A stretch of 64,000 nucleotides of DNA, from assembly GCA_900545525.1 (NCBI GenBank), contig UQZX01000008.1:39438-103437 (forward strand), given 5' to 3'. This document shows positions 8,295 through 17,572 of this stretch, in pieces; position 1 is the stretch's first letter; every line of letters begins with the position of its first letter. Under the pieces are notes generated by a model that did no database searches, had not been told where the DNA came from, and saw only the letters and a list, made by a program, of their open reading frames with translations. The position numbers and the translations under genes are program-made. Source of the DNA: an uncultured Prevotella sp. (GTDB lineage: Bacteria; Bacteroidota; Bacteroidia; Bacteroidales; Bacteroidaceae).

Positions 8295-10618
8295 GTAGAC
8301 TTTTATTTGCATTGCTGTTGCTTGTCTTGTGCAACGGCACTGCATTGTCGCAAGATTTCAACCAGATAACAGATGATGGCGCCTATACACCTGCCGGACA
8401 AGACAGGCATAACAGACGCGATACGCTGAACAATAACAACAAGGAAATACCCAAGGGACTGAAGGTGTGGACCGTTGACGAACGGTTTGGCGACCGTGTT
8501 GCGGCTGTTCCCGACACGTTATCGCACATGTTCATGAACTCTATATTCACCTCTGGCATGAGAGGAGAGTACAATACCACCGGAAATCTTGGTGCCCCGC
8601 GCATAAACCGCATATTCATCGACCGTGATATACCGGGGCAATTCATCTTTACACAGCCGTATGACTATTTCATAACGCCTGTGGACAAGTTCTTGTTTAC
8701 CAACACTTTGTCTCCCATAACAAACATCTCATATAATGAATGTGGTGACAAGACGAACGGAGAGGATCATCTTAAGGCTCTGTTTGGCGTCAATGCAGGC
8801 AAGGAACTTGGCATGGGATTTAAGTTTGATTATATCTATGGGCGTGGATATTATCAAAACCAAAGCACGTCACATTTCAACTATTCAATGTATGCCTCAT
8901 ATCTTGGGGAACGCTACAATGCGCATCTGCTCATGTCGACAAACCATGAGAAGGTGACTGAGAACGGAGGTATAACGGACGACAGGTATATCACTCATCC
9001 TGAAATGTTTGAAGATGACTTCAAGGAGAATGAAATTCCGGTTGTGCTTGAGCGTAACTGGAACAGAAATGACAACCAGCATATTTTCTTCTCCCACCGT
9101 TATAACGTCGGCTTCAGCCGCAAGGTCAAGATGACGGAAGACGAGATAAAGGCACGCAAGTTTGCAATAGAAGCAAAGAAAGAGAATGATGCAGAGAAAG
9201 AAAAGGAGAAGGCTCGGAAGAAGGCAAGACGTGACGGAAAGAAGTTTGATGAAGACGGTTTTGACAGTAACAGAACCTTTTCGGGGCGTCCGGACGATGC
9301 TGTGATAGCCGGCGATGAGCCTGCTGTGACTGAAGGAGATAAGGAAAACAGGATTTCTGTCGCCGATAAGACGATGTTGGACAGCCTTTCTGTTGCGGAT
9401 AATAAGGCTGCAGAGGATACGGCATGGATGAAAAGCGAGTATGTACCGGTTACAAGTTTCATACATACACTTAAAGTTGACAACTACAGGCGTATATATC
9501 AGGCATACGATACTCCCGAGAACTATTATGCAAACAAATATTTCGACGGTATAGGCAGGGCTGCCGGAGACTCCATATACGACAAGACGCGCCACTATTC
9601 AATAAAGAACACCTTTGCCATTGCCCTGCTTGAAGGATTTAACAAGTGGGCAAAGGCTGGGCTGAAAGCCTTTGCAACGTCCGAACTCAGACATTTTACT
9701 CTTGCAGATGTTGATAACGGGCTGGCAAAATACAGCGAGCATAATGTAAGTGTGGGAGGTCAGCTGAGCAAAACACAGGGTTCTCTGCTGCATTACAATG
9801 TGACGGGAGAAACATGGGTTGCAGGTGAGGATGCCGGACAGATAAAGATTGATGCGGCGGCAGACCTGAATTTCAAGCTTTTCAGTGATACTGTCAGACT
9901 TGCGGCACGTGCTTATTTCTATCGTCTCAGCCCTACTTTCTATCACAGGCATTTTCATTCCAAGCATTATTGGTGGGATAATACCGGGCTTGACAACGAG
10001 ATACGCTCGCACATAGAAGGCGTATTCTCATTGAAACGCACGCGTACGCGGCTCAGAGTGGCAATAGACGAATTGAAGAACTATACATATTTTGCACAGA
10101 GCTATAACATTACGGATGATTTCGGCCGTACAGGCAACAGTGTAACCGTAAATCAGTGTGGCGATAACATCAGCCTTATGACACTTCAGCTTGAACAGGA
10201 CTTCAGGCTTGGACCGCTGAACTGGGAAAATCAGATAACTTATCAGAAGTCGAGCAAGGCAGAAGTGCTGCCCGTTCCAGACATCAATGTATACAGCAAC
10301 CTGTATCTGCGCTTTAAAATAGCACGCGTGCTGAAGGTAGACTTAGGTGCAGACGTGAGATACTTCACCAAATATTACGCCCCCGACTACAGTCCCGCAA
10401 TAGGTCAGTATACTGTACAGGACAACGGAGACAACAACATAAAGCTGGGAGGATATCCGATTGTAAATGTCTATGCAAACATGCATCTCAAGCAGACACG
10501 TTTCTTCGTAATGATGAGTCATGTCAACGCCGGTGACGGAGAGGCGTTTCTCACACCTCATTATCCGATTAATACAATGGTTTTGCGTTTTGGCTTGTCG
10601 TGGAACTTCTTTAATTAG
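8291..10618 (+). CDS. Putative outer-membrane porin (Porin_10 family)
   Basis: A 775-residue protein from ATG 8291, which overlaps the preceding stop codon. It has a signal peptide (MSRLLFALLLLVLCNGTALS), long stretches of alternating aromatic/polar residues typical of beta-barrel strands, and ends WNFFN with a terminal aromatic-rich strand as in outer-membrane barrels. It matches the Bacteroidota putative porin family PF14121. Between about residues 290 and 380 there is a highly charged Lys/Glu- then Asp/Ala-rich insertion unlike a barrel strand, probably a large loop or plug. Substrate unknown. Confidence 0.75.
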   Translation: MSRLLFALLLLVLCNGTALSQDFNQITDDGAYTPAGQDRHNRRDTLNNNNKEIPKGLKVWTVDERFGDRVAAVPDTLSHMFMNSIFTSGMRGEYNTTGNLGAPRINRIFIDRDIPGQFIFTQPYDYFITPVDKFLFTNTLSPITNISYNECGDKTNGEDHLKALFGVNAGKELGMGFKFDYIYGRGYYQNQSTSHFNYSMYASYLGERYNAHLLMSTNHEKVTENGGITDDRYITHPEMFEDDFKENEIPVVLERNWNRNDNQHIFFSHRYNVGFSRKVKMTEDEIKARKFAIEAKKENDAEKEKEKARKKARRDGKKFDEDGFDSNRTFSGRPDDAVIAGDEPAVTEGDKENRISVADKTMLDSLSVADNKAAEDTAWMKSEYVPVTSFIHTLKVDNYRRIYQAYDTPENYYANKYFDGIGRAAGDSIYDKTRHYSIKNTFAIALLEGFNKWAKAGLKAFATSELRHFTLADVDNGLAKYSEHNVSVGGQLSKTQGSLLHYNVTGETWVAGEDAGQIKIDAAADLNFKLFSDTVRLAARAYFYRLSPTFYHRHFHSKHYWWDNTGLDNEIRSHIEGVFSLKRTRTRLRVAIDELKNYTYFAQSYNITDDFGRTGNSVTVNQCGDNISLMTLQLEQDFRLGPLNWENQITYQKSSKAEVLPVPDINVYSNLYLRFKIARVLKVDLGADVRYFTKYYAPDYSPAIGQYTVQDNGDNNIKLGGYPIVNVYANMHLKQTRFFVMMSHVNAGDGEAFLTPHYPINTMVLRFGLSWNFFN

Positions 10619-10669
10619 GATGTCCAATATACGGTAACATTAATAGAAAAAGAAAAGGAAACTCTTATT

Positions 10670-11872
10670 ATGCCACAAATATCTAACCGCGGAATAGAAA
10701 TGCCGGAGTCGCCGATACGTAAGCTGGCTCCGCTTGCCGCTGCTGCAAAGAACAGGGGAATTAAGGTTTATCATCTTAACATTGGGCAGCCCGATCTGCC
10801 AACCCCGGAGGTTGCGATAGACGCAATACGGAATATAGACCGCAAAATACTTGAGTATTCACCTTCGCAAGGTTATCTCAGCTACCGCAGAAAGCTGACA
10901 GGATATTACAAAAAGTATGGTATAGACGTGTCGGCGGATGACATAATCATCACTTGCGGCGGCAGTGAGGCTGTTCTTTTTGCATTTCTCTCGTGCCTTA
11001 ACCCCGGAGATGAAATCATTGTGCCCGAACCTGCATACGCCAACTATATGGCTTTTGCCATATCGGCGGGCGCAAGGATAAGGACGATTTCCACAACTAT
11101 TGAAGAAGGATTTTCGCTTCCTAAGGTAGAGAAGTTTGAGGAACTGATAAACGAGAGGACACGCGCCATTCTTATATGTAATCCCAACAATCCTACAGGC
11201 TATCTGTATACACGGCGGGAGATGAACCAGATAAGGGATATGGTTAAGAAGTACGACCTGTATCTCTTCTCCGACGAAGTCTACAGGGAGTATATCTATA
11301 CCGGTTCGCCCTACATAAGCGCATGTCACCTTGAGGGTATTGAGCAGAATGTTGTACTTATAGACTCCGTAAGCAAGAGATATAGCGAGTGCGGCATACG
11401 TATCGGTGCACTGATAACAAAGAACAGTGAGGTTCGCAAAGCCGTGATGAAGTTCTGTCAGGCACGTCTGTCTCCTCCCCTTATAGGTCAGATAGCCGCC
11501 GAGGCTTCGCTCGACGCTCCGGAAGAATATCATCGGGAGATTTACGATGAATATGTTGAGCGCCGCAAATGTCTTATCGACGGTCTTAACCGCATTCCCG
11601 GCGTGTACTCACCTATACCTATGGGGGCTTTCTATACGGTGGCAAAGCTTCCTGTCGACGACAGCGAGAAGTTCTGCCGCTGGTGTCTGGAAGAGTTTAA
11701 CCATGAGGGCGAGACAGTAATGATGGCTCCGGCAAGCGGATTTTATACAACTCCCGGTGCCGGAATTAATCAGGTGCGCATTGCCTATGTGCTTAATAAA
11801 GAAGACTTGACACGTGCCCTTGTCGTGTTGCGCAAGGCTTTGGAGGCTTATCCGGGAAGGGTTGAAGAATGA
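10670..11872 (+). CDS. PLP-dependent aminotransferase, class I/II (aspartate type)
   Basis: Transfers amino groups between amino and keto acids using pyridoxal phosphate. The 400-residue protein has fold-type I hallmarks: Pro-rich N-terminus, GGSEAVLFAF (cofactor phosphate region, about 97-106), CNPNNPTGYLY (about 170), SDEVYREY (about 201), and the PLP lysine in DSVSKRYSECGIRIG (Lys at about 236). It resembles the AspC/AAT-Ib group; exact substrate cannot be assigned. The stop overlaps the next gene's start (ATGA). Confidence 0.88.
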   Translation: MPQISNRGIEMPESPIRKLAPLAAAAKNRGIKVYHLNIGQPDLPTPEVAIDAIRNIDRKILEYSPSQGYLSYRRKLTGYYKKYGIDVSADDIIITCGGSEAVLFAFLSCLNPGDEIIVPEPAYANYMAFAISAGARIRTISTTIEEGFSLPKVEKFEELINERTRAILICNPNNPTGYLYTRREMNQIRDMVKKYDLYLFSDEVYREYIYTGSPYISACHLEGIEQNVVLIDSVSKRYSECGIRIGALITKNSEVRKAVMKFCQARLSPPLIGQIAAEASLDAPEEYHREIYDEYVERRKCLIDGLNRIPGVYSPIPMGAFYTVAKLPVDDSEKFCRWCLEEFNHEGETVMMAPASGFYTTPGAGINQVRIAYVLNKEDLTRALVVLRKALEAYPGRVEE

Positions 11873-13119
11873 GTTTTCCGCTTTTCATTGCCCGCCGCAT
11901 ATATTCTGATAAGGCAAAAGACCGCAAGGTCAGCCGCCCGGCAGTACAGATTGCCACTATCGGTGTGGCAGTAGGGCTTGCCGTGATGATTGTTTCCGTT
12001 TCGGTTGTCTTCGGTTTCAAGCATACGATACGCGACAAGGTCATTGGCTTCGGCAGCCATATAACGGTGGCAAACTTTAAGAGCCTGCATGGCAGCGAAC
12101 AGTATCCGGTATGTATACCGGACAGTCTGTTTGGCAGCCTGGCAGGAATAGACGGCGTAAGTCATGTCCAGAGATATGCCCTTAAGCAAGGATTGCTCAA
12201 GACAGACCGCGATTTTCTCGGCGTATTGTTTAAAGGTATTGCATGCAGCGAATACGATACTACCTTTATACATCATAATATAGTAGAAGGCAGCATCCCT
12301 GATTTCAGCAGCCGTAAGGGCAGTAACAAGATTGTCATTTCCAAGATAATAGCCGATAAGCTGGGCATACATGCCGGCGACAGGATATATGCCTATTTTA
12401 TGAACGATGCCGATGTCAGGGCAAGGCGCTTCAATGTGTCCGGCATATATGAGACAAACCTTGCCCAGTTTGACAATTCCGTATGTTTCGTTGATTTATA
12501 TACAGCCGTGAGATTGAACGGCTGGGACTCCGGTCAGGTAAGCGGGGCAGAGCTTACGGTTGAGAATTTTGACAATCTTACGGCGGTTGAGGATGTCGTT
12601 ATAGACAAGGTAAACAGGACGGAAGACAAGTATGGGGAGATATTCTCTTCATCTACGGTTCAGGACATGTACCCTCAGATATTCTCATGGCTTGACCTTC
12701 TTGACCTCAATGTATGGATTATCCTTGTCCTTATGTTGTGTGTCGCCGGATTTACAATGATTTCCGGACTGCTTATCATAATCCTTGAACGGACTAATAT
12801 GATAGGAATACTCAAGTCTTTAGGATGCAGAAACAATACCATACGCCACATATTTATATGGTTTGCCGTATTTATAATTGGCAGGGGCATGCTTATCGGC
12901 AATGTTATCGGCGTTGGTCTGATAGCCTTGCAGCATTTTACGGGGCTTATAAAACTTGACCCTTCAACATATTATGTGAGTGTTGTTCCGGTAGAGTTTA
13001 ATGCAATGTTCATCATCATACTTAATGTCGTGACGCTCATTGCCAGTGTCTTCGTACTTATAGCCCCAAGTTATATTGTTTCTAATATTCATCCTGCCAA
13101 GTCGATGAAATACGAGTGA
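11869..13119 (+). CDS. ABC transporter permease, LolC/E-FtsX type
   Basis: Inner-membrane permease of 416 residues. It has one N-terminal helix (about 28-50), a large periplasmic MacB-like domain (about 50-265), then three C-terminal helices with an FtsX-like core (GFTMISGLLIIILERTNMIG and LKSLGC, the usual site of contact with the ATPase). This matches lipoprotein-releasing (LolC/E) permeases, implying transfer of lipoproteins toward the outer membrane; the partner ATPase is not in the window. It is translationally coupled to the preceding aminotransferase. Confidence 0.85.
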   Translation: MSFPLFIARRIYSDKAKDRKVSRPAVQIATIGVAVGLAVMIVSVSVVFGFKHTIRDKVIGFGSHITVANFKSLHGSEQYPVCIPDSLFGSLAGIDGVSHVQRYALKQGLLKTDRDFLGVLFKGIACSEYDTTFIHHNIVEGSIPDFSSRKGSNKIVISKIIADKLGIHAGDRIYAYFMNDADVRARRFNVSGIYETNLAQFDNSVCFVDLYTAVRLNGWDSGQVSGAELTVENFDNLTAVEDVVIDKVNRTEDKYGEIFSSSTVQDMYPQIFSWLDLLDLNVWIILVLMLCVAGFTMISGLLIIILERTNMIGILKSLGCRNNTIRHIFIWFAVFIIGRGMLIGNVIGVGLIALQHFTGLIKLDPSTYYVSVVPVEFNAMFIIILNVVTLIASVFVLIAPSYIVSNIHPAKSMKYE

Positions 13120-13126
13120 CGTTTCA

Positions 13127-13214
13127 TAAAGCTATGCTTTACGATGTCTGACCCTATGCTTTACGTGTCGTAATCCATAGCTTTATGATGCGTAAAGCAT
13201 AGCTTTATTTTCCA
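13127..13214. repeat. Array of four 22-nt dyad units (array 1)
   Basis: Four contiguous 22-nt units start at 13127, 13149, 13171 and 13193. Each holds a 15-nt core (TAAAGCTATGCTTTA, TGACCCTATGCTTTA, TAATCCATAGCTTTA, TAAAGCATAGCTTTA) plus a 7-nt spacer. Cores 1 and 4 are small palindromes and also exact reverse complements of each other, so an 18-bp perfect inverted repeat (13126-13143 / 13191-13208) spans the array. It lies between the convergent permease and uxaB genes and may also act as a bidirectional terminator. The rest of 13120-13435 shows no gene. Confidence 0.8.
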
Positions 13215-13435
13215 CAATGTTTTATTTGGAGAACAGCTTTTACATGGATATATCCTTAATTGCCGTGGGTATATAGGCGCTACAGCTTAATTTACAGGCA
13301 TTAAAGTGTCAGGATTGATATTTGCGGACTTATAGTGTCTTGATACTTCCACATATCATTTTTAATGATATAAAAACGGTCTGCCGGCAAGAAACTTCCG
13401 GCAGACCGTTGTCTGTAAATAATTTATTTATCTTC

Positions 13436-14914
13436 TTACAAGATTGTCTTAACAGCCTCGAGCATACCCTTCTCCTGTATAAGGTCAAGGTCTTTCTTAA
13501 CGAGAGCGTTGAGACCGGCAATGCTGTTGAGGTCTTCACCCCAGATGCTTGTTGCACCGAGAACACCGTCTGTAACCTTCTGAGTGTCACCTGTTGCCCA
13601 CAGTTCTTTCAGCAGGTCCATTATTTCCTGTGCGTCGTTGGGAACAATCTCTGCGCCGTCTTCGCGCTTGCCGCCCTTGTAGTATGTGATGATTGCAGCA
13701 AGACCGAATACAAGTCCCTGTGGCAGCTCACCCTTGCGCTCAAGATATGTCTTCACTCCTGGCAGGTCACGTGCACAGAACTTCGGGAAAGAGTTGAGCA
13801 TGATAGATGTTACCTGATGATCTACAAACGGGTTGTTGAAGCGCTCGAGCACATCACCTGCAAACTTCTGAAGCTCGTCCATAGGCAGGTTGAGTGTCTG
13901 CATAAGCTCGTCGAACTGTACCTTGTGGATGTACTTGCCGATAACCTCATGGTTGCATGCGTCACGCACAATGTTTACGCCGCTGAGGAAAGCAACAGGC
14001 GAAAGAACCGTGTGGGGACCGTTGAGCAACGTTACCTTACGCTCGTGATAAGGCTTCTCGCTTTCAGCGATAAGCACGTGGAGACCAGCCTTTTCTGCGG
14101 GGAACTCGGCACGCAGTTCTTCGCATGTCATGTTCTCTGCCTTCTCTATAACCCAAAGGTGGAATATCTCTGCCTGTACAACGAGGTTGTCTGCATAGCA
14201 TACTTTCTCCTGTATCTGTGCGATTTCCTTACGCGGGAAGCCCGGAACGATACGGTCTACGAGTGTTGCGCATACATAGCAGCTGTTTGTGAACCAGCTC
14301 TTGAATGCCTCATAGTCAGCACCGAGGTCTTCTTTCCACAGTTCGATATACTTGTAGATGCACTCCTTAAGGTGGTGTCCGTTAAGGAAGATAAGCTCAC
14401 AAGGCATGATGATAAGACCTTTCTCGGGGTCTCCGTTGAATGTCTTGAAGCGGCGGTAGAGCAGCTGGACAAGCTTTCCGGGATATGAAGATGCGGGAGC
14501 GTCTGTGAATTTGCATGTGTCGTCAAATGCGATACCAGCCTCTGTGGTGTTTGAAATGACGAAACGTATCTCCGGCTGGTCTGCAAGAGCCATGAAAGCC
14601 TGGTTCTGTGAGTATGGGTTAAGTGCACGGCTGATAACGTCGATGCGCTCAAGTGTATTCACAGCCTGACCGTTTTCACGTCCCTGAAGGTTCACATGGT
14701 ACAGACAGTCCTGACCGTTGAGCCAGTCTACCATACCGCGCTCGATGGGCTGTACAACCACTACGCTGCCGTTGAAGTCTGTCTTTTGGTTCATGTTCCA
14801 GATAATCCAGTCTACAAAAGCACGCAGGAAGTTTCCTTCACCAAACTGGATAATCTTTTCGGGCATAACGCTTTTGGGCGCTGTCCTTTTGTTCAAAGCT
14901 TGTAATTTTTTCAT
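13436..14914 (-). CDS. uxaB: Tagaturonate reductase (altronate oxidoreductase)
   Basis: Interconverts D-tagaturonate and D-altronate with NADH in galacturonate catabolism. The 492-residue protein belongs to the mannitol/polyol dehydrogenase family: IIQFGEGNFLRAFVDW near residues 25-40 is the UxaB-type dinucleotide-binding start, followed by VISNTTEAGIAFDD. The C-terminal half has KVTLLNGPHTVLSP and the helical substrate-binding domain. It lies 115 bases downstream of the SDR/uxuA pair on the same strand, with its own -7 box. uxaA, uxaC and the KDG enzymes are not in the window. Confidence 0.92.
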   Translation of the reverse strand: MKKLQALNKRTAPKSVMPEKIIQFGEGNFLRAFVDWIIWNMNQKTDFNGSVVVVQPIERGMVDWLNGQDCLYHVNLQGRENGQAVNTLERIDVISRALNPYSQNQAFMALADQPEIRFVISNTTEAGIAFDDTCKFTDAPASSYPGKLVQLLYRRFKTFNGDPEKGLIIMPCELIFLNGHHLKECIYKYIELWKEDLGADYEAFKSWFTNSCYVCATLVDRIVPGFPRKEIAQIQEKVCYADNLVVQAEIFHLWVIEKAENMTCEELRAEFPAEKAGLHVLIAESEKPYHERKVTLLNGPHTVLSPVAFLSGVNIVRDACNHEVIGKYIHKVQFDELMQTLNLPMDELQKFAGDVLERFNNPFVDHQVTSIMLNSFPKFCARDLPGVKTYLERKGELPQGLVFGLAAIITYYKGGKREDGAEIVPNDAQEIMDLLKELWATGDTQKVTDGVLGATSIWGEDLNSIAGLNALVKKDLDLIQEKGMLEAVKTIL

Positions 14915-14953
14915 GATTTGTTATGTTTTTAACGTTGTTTTTCTCGTTGTATG

Positions 14954-14961
14954 CAAAGGTA
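14954..14961 (-). promoter_or_regulatory. Probable -7 box for uxaB
   Basis: TACCTTTG on the minus strand, 39 bases upstream of the uxaB ATG. The -33 position is poor, which may mean activator dependence or read-through from uxuA. Confidence 0.45.
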
Positions 14962-15028
14962 CTATTTTATTTAATAGGTGACATTGTATCTTTATGTTAA
15001 AATAACGTAAAGGTTTACGGACGGGTTA

Positions 15029-15841
15029 CTACATGGTGAATGCGTTGAAGCCGCCGTCTACAATGGCAACGGTGCCCGTGACAAACTTGGCTGCATCGCT
15101 CATCAGATAGTGTATCGTGCCGCAAAGTTCCTCCGGGTCGCCCATCCTGCCGTAAGGTGTCTGTGTAACCACGTCGTTTCCGCGCTTGGTATATGTGCCG
15201 TCCGGATTGGTAAGCAGTGCCCTGTTCTGTTCCGTAATGAAGAAGCCGGGGGCAATGGCGTTGACCCTTATTCCCTCACCGAACTTCTTTGCACACTCCG
15301 TTGCCATAAACTCGGTAAAGTTGCTTATGCCTGCCTTTGCCGCAGCATATCCGCAGACACGTGTAAGCGGGCGGAAAGCTGCCATTGACGAGAAGTTGAT
15401 TATCGACCCCTTGCCCTGCTTCACCATGGGCTTGAGGAATATCTGCGTCGGTATTACCGTTCCAGTAAGGTTTATGTCGAGCACTTTGCGGAACTGTTCC
15501 ACGTCAAGGTCGAATATATTCTTGTCCGGAGATATCGTGGCACCGGGCATATTGCCGCCAGCAGCATTGAGAAGCGTGTCCACTCTGCCGTATTTTTCAA
15601 TTATTGCATCGCAGTTTTCCTGTACGGCATTGCTGTCCATTACATCGGTTTTCATAAATTCCGCATGTCCGCCCGCCTTTATGATATCGTCTACAATCTT
15701 GTTCCCTATCTCTTCCTTGCGTCCGAGTATTATCACCTTGGCTCCGTTAAGGGCAAGATACTTGGCTATACATCTGCCGAGGACGCCCGTCCCGCCGGTA
15801 ATGACAACCACATAATCCTTTATATTAAATAGCTCGTTCAT
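15029..15841 (-). CDS. SDR oxidoreductase, probable D-mannonate (fructuronate) oxidoreductase
   Basis: A 270-residue classical short-chain dehydrogenase: TGGTGVLG at about 15-22, NAAG at 92-95, catalytic Ser near 151-152, Tyr 165 and Lys 169 (YAAAK), and a C-terminal FVTGTVAIVDGGF. It lies 19 bases after uxuA (mannonate dehydratase) on the same strand, so the likely reaction is fructuronate to D-mannonate, replacing the mannitol-dehydrogenase-type UxuB of E. coli. SDR enzymes with this role are known in other bacteria (B. subtilis). A gluconate 5-dehydrogenase-like activity is the main alternative. Confidence 0.75.
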   Translation of the reverse strand: MNELFNIKDYVVVITGGTGVLGRCIAKYLALNGAKVIILGRKEEIGNKIVDDIIKAGGHAEFMKTDVMDSNAVQENCDAIIEKYGRVDTLLNAAGGNMPGATISPDKNIFDLDVEQFRKVLDINLTGTVIPTQIFLKPMVKQGKGSIINFSSMAAFRPLTRVCGYAAAKAGISNFTEFMATECAKKFGEGIRVNAIAPGFFITEQNRALLTNPDGTYTKRGNDVVTQTPYGRMGDPEELCGTIHYLMSDAAKFVTGTVAIVDGGFNAFTM

Positions 15842-15860
15842 ATATTATTATATTATAATG

Positions 15861-17060
15861 TTATTCAAAAAATCCCGGTTGCTTGTATTCTATGCCGAGT
15901 TCACGGTCTACGGTGGCAAGTATTCCCTGCACCTGACCCAGTGCGAACATGCGTCCGAGGAACGAATATCCGGCATTGTAGTTGCGCTCTTCGTCGCCGA
16001 GCATCGTCATTCCGTGGTCTACGCGCATGGGAAGAGCCGGATTGACCTTCTCGAATATGCGTGCCAGCTCTATCAGGTCGGCACGTCCGCCGAGGTGTGA
16101 TGCCTCCGTGAAGTCGCCGTTGGGGAAGATGTGGCATGAACGCAGGTGCACAAACCATGTGCGGTCAGCATATTTTCTTGCCAGTTCCACAACGTTGTTG
16201 TGTGCCCCCGCGGAGAGGGAGCCGGCACAGAAGGTAAGTCCGTTGTGCGGGTTGTCAACAGCTTTAAGGAACCAGTTGATGTCCTCGTCGCACGTAACGA
16301 TGCGCGGAAGTCCCAATATGGGGAATGGAGGGTCGTCAGGATGAACGCACATGTACATGTCATACTCCTCGCATGTGGGCATTATCGCGTTCAGGAAGTA
16401 CTTCATGTTCTCACGCAGCTGCTCTTTCGTTATCCCTTTGTACAGGTCTAACAGTTGGCGGAACAGTTCCACCGGGTGCTCATCGTCTTCCTTTATGTTT
16501 CCGCTTACAAAGCCCTGTGTCTTTACGATGATGTTCTCAACCAGCTTATGGTCGTCTTCAGGTGTCATGGTCTTCTTTAGTTCCTCCACCTCTTTCATTA
16601 TTTCTTCGGACCAGTCGCTCTCTGCGCCCTCGCGTTTCAGTATGCAGCAGTCGAAATAGGCAAACTGCGCATGCGAGAAATACAGGTTTGTTGCCCCGTT
16701 GGGGTTAAGGTGGTCAAGGTCGGTACGTGCCCAGTCGAGTACGGGCATGAAGTTGTAACAAATTGTATGTATACCCTCCAATGACAGATTTTTAAGGCTT
16801 TCCTTGTATTTCTCTATCAGTTCGTCCCTGTCCGGACCTGCATATTTGATGCTTTCGCATACCGGCAGGCTCTCAACCACAGACCACCTCATGCCGTAAC
16901 TTTCTATATATTCCCGGAGGTCTCTTATTTTCTCGCGTGTCCAGACTTCGCCGTTAGGCACGTCGTGCAAGGCTGTTACGATGCCTTCCACTCCGATTTG
17001 CTTGAGCATGGCAAGCGTTATCTTGTCGTTCTTGCCAAACCATCTCCATGTTCTTTCCAT
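15861..17060 (-). CDS. uxuA: Mannonate dehydratase
   Basis: Dehydrates D-mannonate to 2-keto-3-deoxy-D-gluconate in glucuronate catabolism. The 399-residue protein begins MERTWRWFGKNDKITL, the conserved UxuA start, and contains GVEGIVTALHDVPNGEVW. Later segments HPDDPPFPILGLPRIV and VHLRSCHIFPNGDFTEASH carry the His/Asp/Cys residues of the metal-dependent TIM-barrel site. Length is standard. It sits between rlmH (35 bases upstream) and the SDR gene (19 bases downstream). Confidence 0.96.
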   Translation of the reverse strand: MERTWRWFGKNDKITLAMLKQIGVEGIVTALHDVPNGEVWTREKIRDLREYIESYGMRWSVVESLPVCESIKYAGPDRDELIEKYKESLKNLSLEGIHTICYNFMPVLDWARTDLDHLNPNGATNLYFSHAQFAYFDCCILKREGAESDWSEEIMKEVEELKKTMTPEDDHKLVENIIVKTQGFVSGNIKEDDEHPVELFRQLLDLYKGITKEQLRENMKYFLNAIMPTCEEYDMYMCVHPDDPPFPILGLPRIVTCDEDINWFLKAVDNPHNGLTFCAGSLSAGAHNNVVELARKYADRTWFVHLRSCHIFPNGDFTEASHLGGRADLIELARIFEKVNPALPMRVDHGMTMLGDEERNYNAGYSFLGRMFALGQVQGILATVDRELGIEYKQPGFFE

Positions 17061-17095
17061 AGTTTTTTATTTCAATTTTAAAAGTGTTGTTTTCC

Positions 17096-17566
17096 TTATT
17101 CGTGGTGATATGGCTCACCTTTTATAATAGTACATGCCCTGTATATCTGCTCCGTAATTATAAGTCTCACCATCTGATGCGAGAAAGTCATCTTTGACAG
17201 CGACACTTTCTCATCTGCCCGTTTGTATACAGCGTCGGAAAAGCCGTACGGACCGCCGATTACCAGTGCCAGTCTCTTTGCCGTATGCTGCTTATGTTGC
17301 AGCCATGAGGCAAATTCCACGCTCCTGTATTCTTTGCCGTGTTCGTCGAGAAGCACCACAAAGTCCGCCTGCTGTATCTGCTTCAATATCAGTTCGCCTT
17401 CCCTTTCTTTCTGTTGTTCATGCGTAAGGCTCTTCGTATTTTTAAGTTCCGGTATTACCGTAAGCTCAAAAGGCATGTAGTGGCTTATGCGGCTTGTATA
17501 GTCGGCAATGCCTGCCGCAATGTTCTTGTCGGTTGTCTTACCGGTTAATATCAGCAGTGTTTTCAT
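17096..17566 (-). CDS. rlmH: 23S rRNA pseudouridine-1915 N3-methyltransferase
   Basis: SPOUT methyltransferase that modifies helix 69 of 23S rRNA on assembled ribosomes. The 156-residue protein has the C-terminal trefoil-knot motif LVIGGPYGFSD (about 105-115) and the family-typical tail in which SKMTFSHQMVRLIITEQIYR is followed by A. Length matches RlmH. It starts 6 bases after the DUF4491 gene, and uxuA follows 35 bases later; that neighbour is functionally unrelated and probably reflects only a shared transcript. Confidence 0.95.
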   Translation of the reverse strand: MKTLLILTGKTTDKNIAAGIADYTSRISHYMPFELTVIPELKNTKSLTHEQQKEREGELILKQIQQADFVVLLDEHGKEYRSVEFASWLQHKQHTAKRLALVIGGPYGFSDAVYKRADEKVSLSKMTFSHQMVRLIITEQIYRACTIIKGEPYHHE

Positions 17567-17572
17567 CCCGTA

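Noticed and set aside
13322..14488. 388-codon open frame on the plus strand
   Set aside because: Antisense to uxaB over most of its length; the sense-strand protein has clear UxaB motifs and this one has none.
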